Shown: piece by piece, positions 20,176 to 29,908 of the stretch
Numbering within the stretch: the first letter of the stretch is position 1
How the letters are laid out: each line of letters opens with the position of its first letter
DNA from: Gracilaria vermiculophylla
Lineage: Eukaryota > Rhodophyta > Florideophyceae > Gracilariales > Gracilariaceae
Reading direction: 5' to 3'
Assembly: GCA_019155205.2 (NCBI GenBank)
Contig: JAHNZQ020000004.1
Location: 1,411,799-1,475,798, forward strand
Length of the DNA stretch: 64,000 nt
Notes under the pieces: model-generated
What the model was told of the DNA's origin: nothing
What the model saw: the letters and a program-made list of their open reading frames with translations, nothing else
Databases searched by the model: none
Position numbers and translations under genes: made by a program

Positions 20176-21897
20176 TCAACAAACCTCTTCCCGCTGCTTG
20201 GCGGTTTCCTTCAGCTCGGCAGCTCTGCTCAAATCCTTCTCTACTCCGGGAGCACCTCGTTCGAGCAGATCCGCCAGCAACCAAAACGCTTCATTATTTC
20301 CGTAATCAGCCGAACCTTCGTACAGCTTCAATGCCCTGGCGGCATCTTGAGCGACACCTTCAGCACCCTCTTCAAGAAGCAGACCAAGTTTGTTTGCACC
20401 AGTCGTATCACCATAATCGACAGCCTCCTCGTACAACTCCACGGCGCGTTTAGGATCCTTGGGCACCCCGTATAGGCCTTTTTCAAACAGCTCTCCCAGA
20501 AAGTTCATAGCCGGGATTGAGCCACGGTCCACAGCTGTTTCTAACAAGTCAATGGCGTGCTCTGGGTCTTGTGTAACGCCGTGAGAGCCTTTCAACGCAA
20601 TGGTTGCCAATCTCATGAGCGCGACCGGAAAGCCTTTGTCCGCCGCAGTGCGAAGCAATTCCAAAGCTTTCTGGGGATCTGCTTCGATCTCGTCAGTTCC
20701 CTTTTCTAGCACAAACGCATGGCTCGTCAGCGCAGCGGAGCTACCCATTTCAGCCGCTCGCTCGTACAGCGCGAGAGCGCGTTTGTGATCAGTATGAACA
20801 CCAGGGGCGCCATGCAACAATAGGTACGCCAAACGGTCTATGGCAAAAACGTCATCCATCTCGGCAGCCTGTTCGTATAACTGCATGGCGCGTGCATGGT
20901 CCTGTGGCAGGTCATACCTCCCCTCTTCCAGCAGGGAGCCGAGGAAAAAGTAGGCGTCAGAATCGCCCATCTCGATGGCGCGCTCGTACAGAGCGATGGC
21001 GCGGTGCACATCTGGCTCAAAGTCGTCGGTACCGTCCTGTAAGATGGCGGCCAGGGGGCAGAGGGCGGCCTTCTGGCCATTCTCAATGGCCATTTCGTAT
21101 AGAGTGACGGCAGCCTCCGTGTTGGCTTTCAGGCCCTCGCAGCCGTCACGGAACATACGGGCCAAATTGCACATGGCGCCGGTGTGGCCCTCGTCAATGG
21201 CTCGCTCATAGAGCTCGCGCGCGCGAAGTGGATCAGCCTCAACTGTGCCGTCATCAGTGCCATCCTCCAGCAGTTGTGCCAGGTCTTTCATGGCATTGCT
21301 GCTGCCGAACTTTATGGCGCGTTCGTACAGCTCGATGGATCGAATGGGGTCCTTGTGAATGCCCTGGACGCCGTAGCGGAGCAAACGTGCCAGGCTGTGC
21401 ACTGCATCTATGTTTCCGGCGTCGATTGCGGCTTGATGCAGAGCGATGGCGCGCTCGGGATCAGCTGGAACGCTGTCCTCGCCAGCGAAGGCGCTGCCCT
21501 CTTCCAAAAGAAGTGCCAAACTATGCATAGCTCGGGCGCTCCCTCCGGCTATGGCGCGCTCGTAAAGACGGACGGCTTTTTGGGGGTTGTGCGGTACATC
21601 GTGCGCGCCGTCTTCGTAGAGACAGGCAAGAGTATGGAGGGCGTCGAGACTGCCGGCACCAGCGGCACGTTCGTATAGGCGGATGGCGCGTTGAGTATCG
21701 GGCGGAACGACGGTAGATTCGTTGAGAAGAAGGGTGGCTAAATGAACCATGGCTTCGAGGTTGCCGTCTGAGGCAGCTGTCTCGAGATTATGGACATGGT
21801 GGTGTAACTCATTGTCGGAGACGGAGCGGCGGAGAGCGAGCTGATGGGCGTGGGTGGCGGAAGAAGCGGGGGGGGTGGAGGTTTTTGCGAGCGCCAT
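20176..21897 (-). CDS. SEL1-like repeat protein
   Basis: A 573-residue protein built almost wholly of ~36-residue SEL1/TPR-like repeats. Each follows A-x-x-LYE-x-A-x-x-x-G-x-x-x-A-x-x-x-LA-x-LLE-x-G-x(5)-D-x-x-x-A, and there are roughly fourteen from about residue 45 to the end. Such repeats stack into a superhelical scaffold that holds partner proteins. There is no signal peptide or membrane segment, so unlike SEL1L/Hrd3 it is probably cytosolic; the partner is unknown. The first ~40 residues are a Thr/Ala/His-rich linker. A broken partial copy lies at 17336-17605. The gene is divergent from the RINT1-like gene across a ~1-kb GC-rich region. Confidence 0.88.
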   Translation of the reverse strand: MALAKTSTPPASSATHAHQLALRRSVSDNELHHHVHNLETAASDGNLEAMVHLATLLLNESTVVPPDTQRAIRLYERAAGAGSLDALHTLACLYEDGAHDVPHNPQKAVRLYERAIAGGSARAMHSLALLLEEGSAFAGEDSVPADPERAIALHQAAIDAGNIDAVHSLARLLRYGVQGIHKDPIRSIELYERAIKFGSSNAMKDLAQLLEDGTDDGTVEADPLRARELYERAIDEGHTGAMCNLARMFRDGCEGLKANTEAAVTLYEMAIENGQKAALCPLAAILQDGTDDFEPDVHRAIALYERAIEMGDSDAYFFLGSLLEEGRYDLPQDHARAMQLYEQAAEMDDVFAIDRLAYLLLHGAPGVHTDHKRALALYERAAEMGSSAALTSHAFVLEKGTDEIEADPQKALELLRTAADKGFPVALMRLATIALKGSHGVTQDPEHAIDLLETAVDRGSIPAMNFLGELFEKGLYGVPKDPKRAVELYEEAVDYGDTTGANKLGLLLEEGAEGVAQDAARALKLYEGSADYGNNEAFWLLADLLERGAPGVEKDLSRAAELKETAKQREEVC

Positions 21898-22934
21898 AAG
21901 CGTCTATGGGGTGATGGGGGTGGAGGGGGAGACACGGTGGGGAAGAGGGCGAGGGCGGAGGCGGGGGGGTGGGGGTGGGGTGGGGGTGAAATAGATGATC
22001 ACGGTGAGAAGGTGCGCAAGAGCATAGTGCATTTGAGAGAGAAGGCATGCGGCAGGACGCGCGCGTGACACGCACACGGGGTGTTGTTGGGCTGAAGGTA
22101 CGTTCGTGGGGACGCATGCCACGCGCGCGCCATGCACACTCGCGACGGTGAGTACACGGCGCGGGCAGGGCGAGACAACGCAGAGCGCATGCACGTGTAC
22201 CACTGGCACTGGTGCGTAATCGGACATAGAGGGGAGAGAACGCGCGAAATAGGTGCGCAGTAGGGGTGGCCGTGCGGAGTATCGTGCGTCGCGTCGGCGT
22301 AGTGCGGGAGGGTCGCCGGAGGCACACGAGAAGGGACAAGTGAAGACTAGACTCCTGTGTCTGGCTTCTTCCCCGGAACTGGCCGCGAGGCCGAGGGTCC
22401 TGTCGGATTTTATTTGGGGAGTGAGGGTTCGCGCACCAGGTGCGAGGTGCCAGCGAGGCGCATGGTGCACTGTAGAGTGCGTGCGCAGAATAAAGGAGTG
22501 TTGCAGCCTGTGTCTGCCACGGGCACACACCTCGGAGGCGCTGCTGCGCGGCACACGGGCGCTGCGGCACGCGTCGGGCGCCTCGCGACCGCGATGGAAC
22601 GCTCACGTGTGCAATAAAAATGACAAAGCTCGGAAGAGGCTGAGTGTCAGCGCCTCGATATCCGTCTATCGCCCTATCGAAGCGCTCATCACCAACCGAA
22701 CAGCACGCGACGCGTGTCGCAAAACTCTGCCGGACAGCAGGCACCCGCGCACACATACAGCATGTCCACCGATGACGACTGTCCACTTGTGCACGTGGCA
22801 CGTCACGCGTGTTCGCTTCATGCCAAACGAAATGCGCCAAGGTCGGTCCGCTGCAAACGGAGTATCGCGCCGTCGCAGCTAGGCGCCGCGCGCCGCGAGC
22901 ACGCCTGCCGCGCCGCTTGCATGAGATCCCCGCG

Positions 22935-25491
22935 ATGGTTCTCTCGTCGGCGCAGCAGGACTTGGGCTCCTGTGTCATTCAGGCGGGCGGCGTGCGCCCG
23001 TATCTGCAGCGCACCATCACCGACACCGTACGTTCATTAGCAGTCTCGCTCTGTCGTCGTCTGCGTCGCCGCGCCAGCGTGCCTGACCGCCCCGTTCTCC
23101 TATGCGTGTGCGTCGTTGTTGCCGCAGAACGCCTTGAGGCAGGTCCCCGCCATCGCAGCCCTGTGCGACGCGCAACGCACCAGCGTCGTGCGTTCACCCG
23201 ACGCGCTCAAGGCCGATGCCGCGCTCCGCTCCACAGCTGAGGCCGCCTTGGCCGACGCCCGCCTCACCTTGGACGACATTCGTCAACGAGCCACAACAGT
23301 GCTATTTGAGCACCATCAGCGCAAACGCCGGCTGCAGAACTTGCTCGACGATTTCCGACAACTCACCGACGCCCGACGCCAATATCTAGCCGTCGCCAAA
23401 TGCAGACAGATAGCCGACGCCTACATTTGTGCCTTGCGCCCGCTTGCTTTGCACCAAAGAGATGGATCCATCGCCCACATGCATACCGTTGCTGCCAACA
23501 TCCACGTTCTCATTCAAAAGGTTGACGCCGTCCGCCGCAAAGGTTCCAAGTATCTTTTCGCCGATGATTTTCATACCAATCAGCGGATCGTCACCTCCAT
23601 TGAGAACCGCGCAGTCGATGCTGTTGTCAAGGCGCGAGCAGCATTTGTCAATGTTCTAGACAACGAATTCCGTCATTTCGGCTGGCCCATGAAGGTCCCA
23701 CTCCCGGAAACCGACTCACACATCATATCCTCCATTAATTTCTATATCAATCAGCTCAGTCAGCTGCAGCGTGTTGCAAACCAGGGCGATTACATTCCTC
23801 AGAGAACCAAGTGGCACCGAGCCCTCTCCGACTCTTGGGCTATCGCCGCCGTTCTGCGCGCACCTCTCGCCCGTTTTCGATACCACTTTCTGGAGAGCCT
23901 CGACAACCAGTCCTCTGCCTCCAACCCCCCGCACCACCGCCATCGAGCCACTACTCGCTTTGATCGCCCGGAGTGGGCTGCCGATTTTGCGCTTGATCGC
24001 ATTCGAGAAGCCACCCCGTTCTTGAGTCAGGTCGACATTGACGGCCCTCAGGGCGCGGATGTCAAGTTTGCTGAGGGCTTCTGTCGTGTCTTTGCGGAGA
24101 AGATCGCGTATGACTGCGAGCTAGCGTTGAGAACCTCCACAAACGATGCTGATGCGGACATACTTATCGCCCATGCCTCAGAAACTGCCAAGCAGTTTGA
24201 TGCCAAGCTGCGCTCTGGTATTATTCGTATACAGACCCAGCCTTCGTCGTCTTCGTCTTCCCCAGCTTTTCTGTCTTCACTTCATGTTCTTAGTATGAAT
24301 GAGTCCTTCCTGACCTCTTGGGCTAGCTCGGAACTCAGAATAGCTGACGCACAGGTTACCAATTTGCTGGACAAGGCTTTGGGACTTTCTAACGATCAGG
24401 CGCAGGATCTCACCATGTCGCAGGAAGCCACTGTGGTCACCCGTCAGCGTCTTGAATACATGTGTCAGGAGATTGTCGATCATGTCGGTAGTGCGAGCCA
24501 AAAAGCGAGAGCGCTGGAGAGTGAAGAACGCATTGCCACATTTCTCAAACTCACCGAACTTCCACTGCTGCAGGCTATTCGTTCGCAGTTAAAACAACGA
24601 GTTGAGGAAACAGACTATGAGGACCTTTCTATTGAACAAATCCAACGAAGTACGCGCGCTTCCTTCTTGGCGCATCTTATCGCGGATGGTTTGGAAGATC
24701 GGAGTTTGGACCCCTTTTACATTGCGCAGGAGCAAAGGTCGGACGGAAGCCTGTATGAAGACGAAATCTCACGGCTGAGAGCCCTTCATTCTTCCAACAG
24801 TACGATAACTACAGATGCGATTGCGAGCACATTCATCGAAGCTGTTCGCGCTGACTACGCCGACCGAACTCGTTTCGGAGAAATTCCGGCGCCGGATGCG
24901 GCTATGGTGCTAACTCATGATCTATCAGAGTCCCTAATTAACCCTTTGATTTCGTTGGAAAGTATGCTACGCGCAGTGTCAAAGGGCATTCCTTGCCGAA
25001 AGTCGGCATCGGTTATCTGGCGTGCTGTTGCCGCCAAGCTGGACGTCTTCTTTTTTGATGATATTGTTCTACAGTGTTTTGCAGGCGGTAGTCGGAATGC
25101 TATGGCTGTTGCCGCTGAGATCAATGGTTTCCTCAGCCCAAGTTACATGGCGCGCATGGCTAGACAAGTAGCGCATGACACGTCAATGTTTGTATCGACA
25201 TTCAACGCCGTATCGCGGAATCCTTCTAGATTTCTACCATCTTGTGCGGAATGCGGCGTTGTGTTGCAAATGGCTGCTAATAGAGTGCTTCGCCCCAATG
25301 CCGCGTTGAGGGAGGAACATAAAATAGCACTTGAGGCACTTGAACGGATTGCCACTTCAGATGAGGATAAGTTATTGGTGGCTGCCAAGAATGCTTTGGA
25401 AACTACAATCAAAGTTGTCCATATCACTCCAAGAGAGGCACTAGAATTGTGTGCTATAAGTGGGCTCAGATTCGCTATTAGGCTAATGTAA
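22935..25491 (+). CDS. RINT1/Tip20/MAG2-like vesicle tether subunit, two exons
   Basis: Exon 1 is 22935-23027 and exon 2 is 23128-25491, joined in frame across a 100-nt phase-0 intron with donor ACC|GTACGT and acceptor GCCGCAG|AAC. A CTGAC branch-like element lies in between. The product of about 818 residues is long and helical, with heptad-like stretches around residues 60-130. The layout, a coiled-coil start and a large helical C-terminal domain with WRAVAAKLDVFFFDDIVLQCF and later ARQVAHDTSMF, fits the RINT-1/TIP-1 family. That family's members work with Zw10 in the Dsl1/NRZ tether receiving Golgi-to-ER vesicles. The match is by pattern, not by close identity; another CATCHR-type tether is possible. 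It converges on the NT-C2 gene 66 bp away. Confidence 0.6.
23028..23127 (+). other. spliceosomal intron, 100 nt
   Basis: GTACGT donor and GCCGCAG acceptor. Removing it joins an ATG-initiated exon ending ...TITDT to the long frame beginning NALRQV, with no frame change. Without it the long frame has no good start. Confidence 0.7.
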
Positions 25492-25557
25492 AGTAACGTT
25501 ACAAGAGCTCTGACTGGACAACAGTTTATCGCTTGTTTGTTCCTCTGATGAACCCTA

Positions 25558-27159
25558 CTAATCAGCGATGATTCCAAGCTTGTGTTGCATAGCTTGCATT
25601 TGAAACAGGGCTTGTTCCTTTTCCATGTTCGCCAACGCTAGAGATACTTTTGTCACCTTCAACTCGTTCACGACGTCCAGGAAGCGCGGTTCTCTTCTGA
25701 GGGCAATCTCGAGCTCTTCCACCTTTTTCTTTAGTGCCTTGATCTTGCTGATGTTAGCCGCGTTTGTTTTAGTGGACTCAACTTCTACGCCATGATGCTC
25801 TTCAAGCTCCTCCAACAAGCTTTCGTTTTGGGCTTCGAGTTCTGTAATCCTTTTGTCCTTTTCCCTAATCGTGTTGGAATGCTCTGGTGTAACAGAGTTA
25901 GTGATAGCCTTCTTATCCCTCACCGATTTGCTCTTTTCGTCTTCCAGGTCTAGTTCTCGCGCTTCTAAGTCAGCTTTGAGCGCAATTATCTCTTCGTTGG
26001 CGTTTTTATTGGACGTTTTCAATTTGCTATTCTCCTTCTTGAGCGCGTGAATCTGAGCCTTAAGTTCTTTCACTTCAGAGAGTAGTTCTGGCGGGAAAAC
26101 AGACTTGTCTTTCTCTCGCTTCGAAGCAGCTGCAGAAGTAGTTTTGGCGGATGTTGTGGATCTTGTCTTTGTTTCTTCAGACTTATCTTCTTTGCTTTTC
26201 TTTGTTCCCTTTCGTTCTTTTATCTTAGTTTTCAATTTATCTCTTAGAGAAGGACTCTCTTTTATTCCATCCGACCCTTTTCCGCGCTTTGCTTGTTCTG
26301 GGGTTGACAGTTCGGGCGATGACTCCAGACTATTGACCGAATCGGTAGTGAGGGATTCCTGTCTATTCGGAACGGTGCCTACAAATGTGGCTGCCTTGTT
26401 TCTGGTAGAAGTTATTCTCCTTGGAGAATCTCCAGAGGTGAGAGTGGAGGAAGGACTCATAGCTGGATCTGAACAGAATGTTCCACTCAAGGCGTTTGGT
26501 GACCTACTTACTTGCTCGAGATCTCCCAGGTCTTCGCTAATACAGTCTCCAAAGATGGAATCATCATCCCTGTAAACATCAGTAATCTCGGACAACGTAT
26601 CCGAGCCAGCCCGAGATCCGTTCTTCGATTTCTTTCCAATATGCAGCATAGTGGCTTCAATTTTGGTTATTACAATGGAACCATTGGACAAGGTAAGGTC
26701 TGCAAACACGGTACTGGTGGTTCCCTTGATATACTTTGCAAAGTCAACAGCTATCTTTCCCATAGCCTTTCCATCAACGGCTCCTTTTCGCAAGACAACC
26801 TTTGCCAGCTTCTCATCAAAATGAAGCTCGGAAGTGTCATTTGAAGGCGACTGAGGTGCAGAGGCTGCTGCTCCTTTCCCACTTTTCGTGTTCTTCCGAA
26901 ACAAGGTACATTCCAAACTTATGGTTTGTCCTATCTCAGCCTTTCCATTCACAACAGATGCCAGCTGCGTCCCGTGACGATTTCCTCGTCGTTCACAAGT
27001 GACACATATCTGCGCCGCGTTCGGAATTCTTTCGACGACTGATACAAAGATATCGATTCGAAAACGATACGGTGTTGTTCCAAGGTGTTTGACAGAACCT
27101 TGCGAGGCTGTTATCTTCGACCCTGAACGTTTCAACAAATCCTTAACTCTTTGGGCCAT
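25558..27159 (-). CDS. NT-C2 domain coiled-coil protein (EEIG1/EHBP1-like)
   Basis: A 533-residue protein. Residues ~25-185 look like the N-terminal NT-C2 domain of EEIG/EHBP1 proteins: FRIDIFVSVVERIPN, a polar loop region, LRKGAVDGKAMGKIAVDFAKYIKG and a closing strand VITKIEATMLHIGKK. This domain binds membranes or links to actin and Rab proteins. A Ser/Thr/Lys-rich disordered linker follows (~190-350), then a long coiled coil (~355-520) rich in ELKAQIHALKKENSKL-type heptads. There is no membrane segment. The likely role is a peripheral membrane-trafficking or cytoskeletal adaptor; this is inferred from the domain. It lies between the RINT1-like and TRAPPC2L genes. Confidence 0.65.
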   Translation of the reverse strand: MAQRVKDLLKRSGSKITASQGSVKHLGTTPYRFRIDIFVSVVERIPNAAQICVTCERRGNRHGTQLASVVNGKAEIGQTISLECTLFRKNTKSGKGAAASAPQSPSNDTSELHFDEKLAKVVLRKGAVDGKAMGKIAVDFAKYIKGTTSTVFADLTLSNGSIVITKIEATMLHIGKKSKNGSRAGSDTLSEITDVYRDDDSIFGDCISEDLGDLEQVSRSPNALSGTFCSDPAMSPSSTLTSGDSPRRITSTRNKAATFVGTVPNRQESLTTDSVNSLESSPELSTPEQAKRGKGSDGIKESPSLRDKLKTKIKERKGTKKSKEDKSEETKTRSTTSAKTTSAAASKREKDKSVFPPELLSEVKELKAQIHALKKENSKLKTSNKNANEEIIALKADLEARELDLEDEKSKSVRDKKAITNSVTPEHSNTIREKDKRITELEAQNESLLEELEEHHGVEVESTKTNAANISKIKALKKKVEELEIALRREPRFLDVVNELKVTKVSLALANMEKEQALFQMQAMQHKLGIIAD

Positions 27160-27755
27160 CGTGGAAGGGTGTGATTTGGTTCTGGGGAAAACGTTTTCTC
27201 GGGTGCGGCGGCAAAGCGATTTTCGCGTGCGGTATCAAGTTAGGATGCAGGGAGGCATTTCTAGGAGAGTTTTGAAGCGTTTGAAAAGATGAGTAGTGAC
27301 GGTATCGAGAAAAAAGGCATGAGGCAGCTTCCTGGCCATCTAGACTGCTACATGAGTTTGACATAGAATGTCGCGCTCTCGAAAGAGCTTTCATCATTTC
27401 AAAATCGGGCAGCGTCTCACTGCGACCCACGAAGCAAATATTTGAGTTGAAAGGGAGAGATTGCGTATCCCAGCCCTTTCGTGGAAGAACGTGTACTTAG
27501 CTACTGGTTTTTGAGTTAAAAAAAAAGCCATGAGCGCAACTTGATGCCGGAATGTGATGCACAATGGGTTTAAGGCGCTGCGCGCGGACCAGTGGCGGAG
27601 GGACACGAGAGCGCTGAGGCCGGCGTATTTGGTGTCAACACGACATTGTGTCAAGATGCCATCTACATACAAAGACGGCAACTACAAGACCGGAACGAAA
27701 GGGTGCGTTGACCGTTGCTGCGCCGCTGCAGAACAGGCGTGGCAGCTGACGAGCA
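27160..27755. other. divergent promoter region, no gene seen
   Basis: Space between the divergent NT-C2 and TRAPPC2L genes. Short frames only, and an A run near 27518-27526. I see no TATA box at a convincing distance. Confidence 0.4.
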
Positions 27756-28398
27756 ATGGGCGACGTTGGCGTGAAGGCCGCGAAGAAGACGCAAAACGGA
27801 CGCGCCGCTGAGATAACAAGCACGACACTAGACTATAACAAACGCTTGGTAACAAAGCGGCCACAAGTGGTGTGTGTCGCAATCATCGCGCCAAACGTAA
27901 GTGAAATCAACGCGTTAGTCGGCGGAAACTAGAGTGCGATGCTGACATACAGCCATACCTCCTGCGCAGAATGCGCTCATGTACATGTGCTTGGTGAACC
28001 CGACTAAGGAAAATACGGACGATTCAAGCTGGATACAGATGCAAGAAGTAATATACAATTCTCTGGACGTAGTGGAGGAGAGAATCTGGTCGGCCAACAC
28101 ACGGGCGCCCTCCACGGCGCGAGAAACGGATGGTTTCTTGGGGTGTCTAGCCGTGGTAGGCAGAACTTGTGTGTTCGGCAGTGTAACTAAGTCACTGCAC
28201 AAATCGGTAGTGGTCATACGTGACGGGCACAACGTGCCAGATGCAACCGTTCGCAGTGCATTAGCTCAGATCAATGAAGCGGTGGTACTGGCAATGATGA
28301 ACTGTCTGGCGCCCCCAAACCACATTGCGCTCCGTTCTCCCCGGTTTGACCAAAGAATACGCTCGGTTGCTCGCGAGTTTAACAACAGCAATTCTTGA
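27756..28398 (+). CDS. TRAPPC2L: TRAPP complex subunit 2-like, two exons
   Basis: Exon 1 is 27756-27896 and exon 2 is 27970-28398, joined by a 73-nt phase-0 intron (AAC|GTAAGT ... GCGCAG|AAT). The join reads VVCVAIIAPN-NALMYMCLVNP, matching the first beta strand and P-L-Y turn of the TRAPPC2L/sedlin longin fold. The conserved YNSLDVVEERI helix, GFLGCLAVVGRTCVFGSVT and a C-terminal SPRFDQRIRSVAREF follow. The protein is a core TRAPP subunit; TRAPP is the Rab1/Ypt1 exchange factor and tether at ER-Golgi. About 189 residues, with an N-terminal extension of ~35 residues compared with human. Upstream of GMPPB on the same strand. Confidence 0.85.
27897..27969 (+). other. spliceosomal intron, 73 nt
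   Basis: GTAAGT donor and CTGCGCAG acceptor. Removal fuses the two halves of the TRAPPC2L first strand in frame. Confidence 0.8.
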
Positions 28399-28831
28399 GC
28401 CGGAGAACTGTCATTGTGCCATTCGTAGCCGAAACGGTAAGTGCTGTGGCCGCACCGAGAGCGCCAGGAGCTCATCATGCCCCCATGCGGTTGGTGCCGC
28501 GGCGGGCAACGCCCTCCTCCTCTTGTAAGCCGCTGACATCCGTATGGTGCGAGCATGCCCCAGCGAGAGCGAACGCCAAGCCACAAAATTCGGAACGCAT
28601 CTCCGACACGGGGCGCAGAACTGTCAGCAAGCGTCTGCCGTCACCAGCGCGCGCAACGACCGGGCACTGTCAGCCCCCGCCCCATTTCCGGCTTGGCGCT
28701 CATTGTATTTAACAAATGCTGTGCTACCTCCGTTTAGCTCCATCTCCGGCTGTTTGAAGCTCTCCCCACAACCTCGCACGCTCCTGCCTCCGTAACCTGC
28801 ACAGTTGTCTCCGACCCTCTATTCCCGCACA

Positions 28832-29908
28832 ATGAAGGCCTTAATACTCGTTGGTGGTTTCGGCACCCGCTTGCGCCCCCTCACGCTTTCTGTGCCCAAG
28901 CCGCTGGTCCATTTCTGCAACAAGCCCATGATACTGCACCAGATTGAGGCTCTCGTCGCCGTTGGCGTCACAGAAGTTGTTCTTGCCGTCAACTACCAGC
29001 CCGAAAAGATGCAGGCCTTCCTCAAGGAACAAGCTGCCAAGCTTGGAATCAAGATTACAACATCGCAGGAGACCGAACCGCTCGGTACCGCCGGGCCCAT
29101 TAAGCTAGCAGAACCTTTCCTCAACGACGGTGAGCCATTCTTCGTACTTAACTCCGACGTGTCGTGCGAATATCCCTTCGAGGACATGATTGCTTTTCAA
29201 AAGAAGACAAATGCTGCTGGTGTGCTCATGGCTACTCCTGTGGAGGACCCCTCTAAATTTGGTGTCATTCTCTACGAAGAGAGCGGCCGCATCAAGGACT
29301 TTGTCGAAAAACCTTCAACCTTCATTTCACGCTACATCAACGCCGGAATCTATTATCTGACACCTGAGGTGTTTGATCGTATTGAACTGCGACCCACTTC
29401 CATAGAGAAGGAAGTATTCCCCCCGATGGCGGCTGATGGGTCGCTGTACGTCATGGAACTCAAGGGCTTTTGGGCTGACGTCGGTCAACCGAAAGATTAC
29501 CTTATTGGCCAGTCTCTGAAACTCAATGCTCTGTCAAAGCGGGACCCGGAAGCACTCGTTGCTGGCGAAAGGTACACAGGAAACGTCATGGTTCACTCCA
29601 CAGCCAAGATTGGTCAGGGCTGCTCGATTGGTCCGGATGTTGTTATCGGTGCAAACTGCGTTATTGGCGACGGCACGCGTATCAAGTCAGCCACCATCCT
29701 GCCAGGCACTAAGGTAGGAATGCACTCGTATATTGAAAAGAGTATCATTGGGTGGGAGTCAAGCATTGGGAATTGGGTACGTATCGAAGAAAACTCAGTT
29801 CTCGGAGAGAACGTGACTGTCAAGGACGAGTTCCACTTGCACTCGTCGATTGTCCTTCCTCACAAAGGTGTCAAATGTAGCCTGAAACCAGGCACCATCG
29901 TGTTGTGA
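28832..29908 (+). CDS. GMPPB: GDP-mannose pyrophosphorylase (mannose-1-phosphate guanylyltransferase)
   Basis: Makes GDP-mannose from mannose-1-phosphate and GTP for N-glycans, GPI anchors and wall polysaccharides. The 358 residues from MKALILVGGFGTRLRPLT match the family length (human 360). I prefer the ATG at 28832 over 28805 because the family begins exactly with M-K-A-L-I-L-V-G-G. Visible: the GGxGTRLRPLT nucleotide loop, VPKPLVHFCNKPM, the FVLNSDV metal site, FVEKP and NAGIYYLTPEV, then a C-terminal left-handed beta helix of hexapeptide repeats (IGQGCSIGPDVVIGANCVIG). A TATTTAA element lies at about 28707, 125 bp upstream. Confidence 0.95.
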   Translation: MKALILVGGFGTRLRPLTLSVPKPLVHFCNKPMILHQIEALVAVGVTEVVLAVNYQPEKMQAFLKEQAAKLGIKITTSQETEPLGTAGPIKLAEPFLNDGEPFFVLNSDVSCEYPFEDMIAFQKKTNAAGVLMATPVEDPSKFGVILYEESGRIKDFVEKPSTFISRYINAGIYYLTPEVFDRIELRPTSIEKEVFPPMAADGSLYVMELKGFWADVGQPKDYLIGQSLKLNALSKRDPEALVAGERYTGNVMVHSTAKIGQGCSIGPDVVIGANCVIGDGTRIKSATILPGTKVGMHSYIEKSIIGWESSIGNWVRIEENSVLGENVTVKDEFHLHSSIVLPHKGVKCSLKPGTIVL

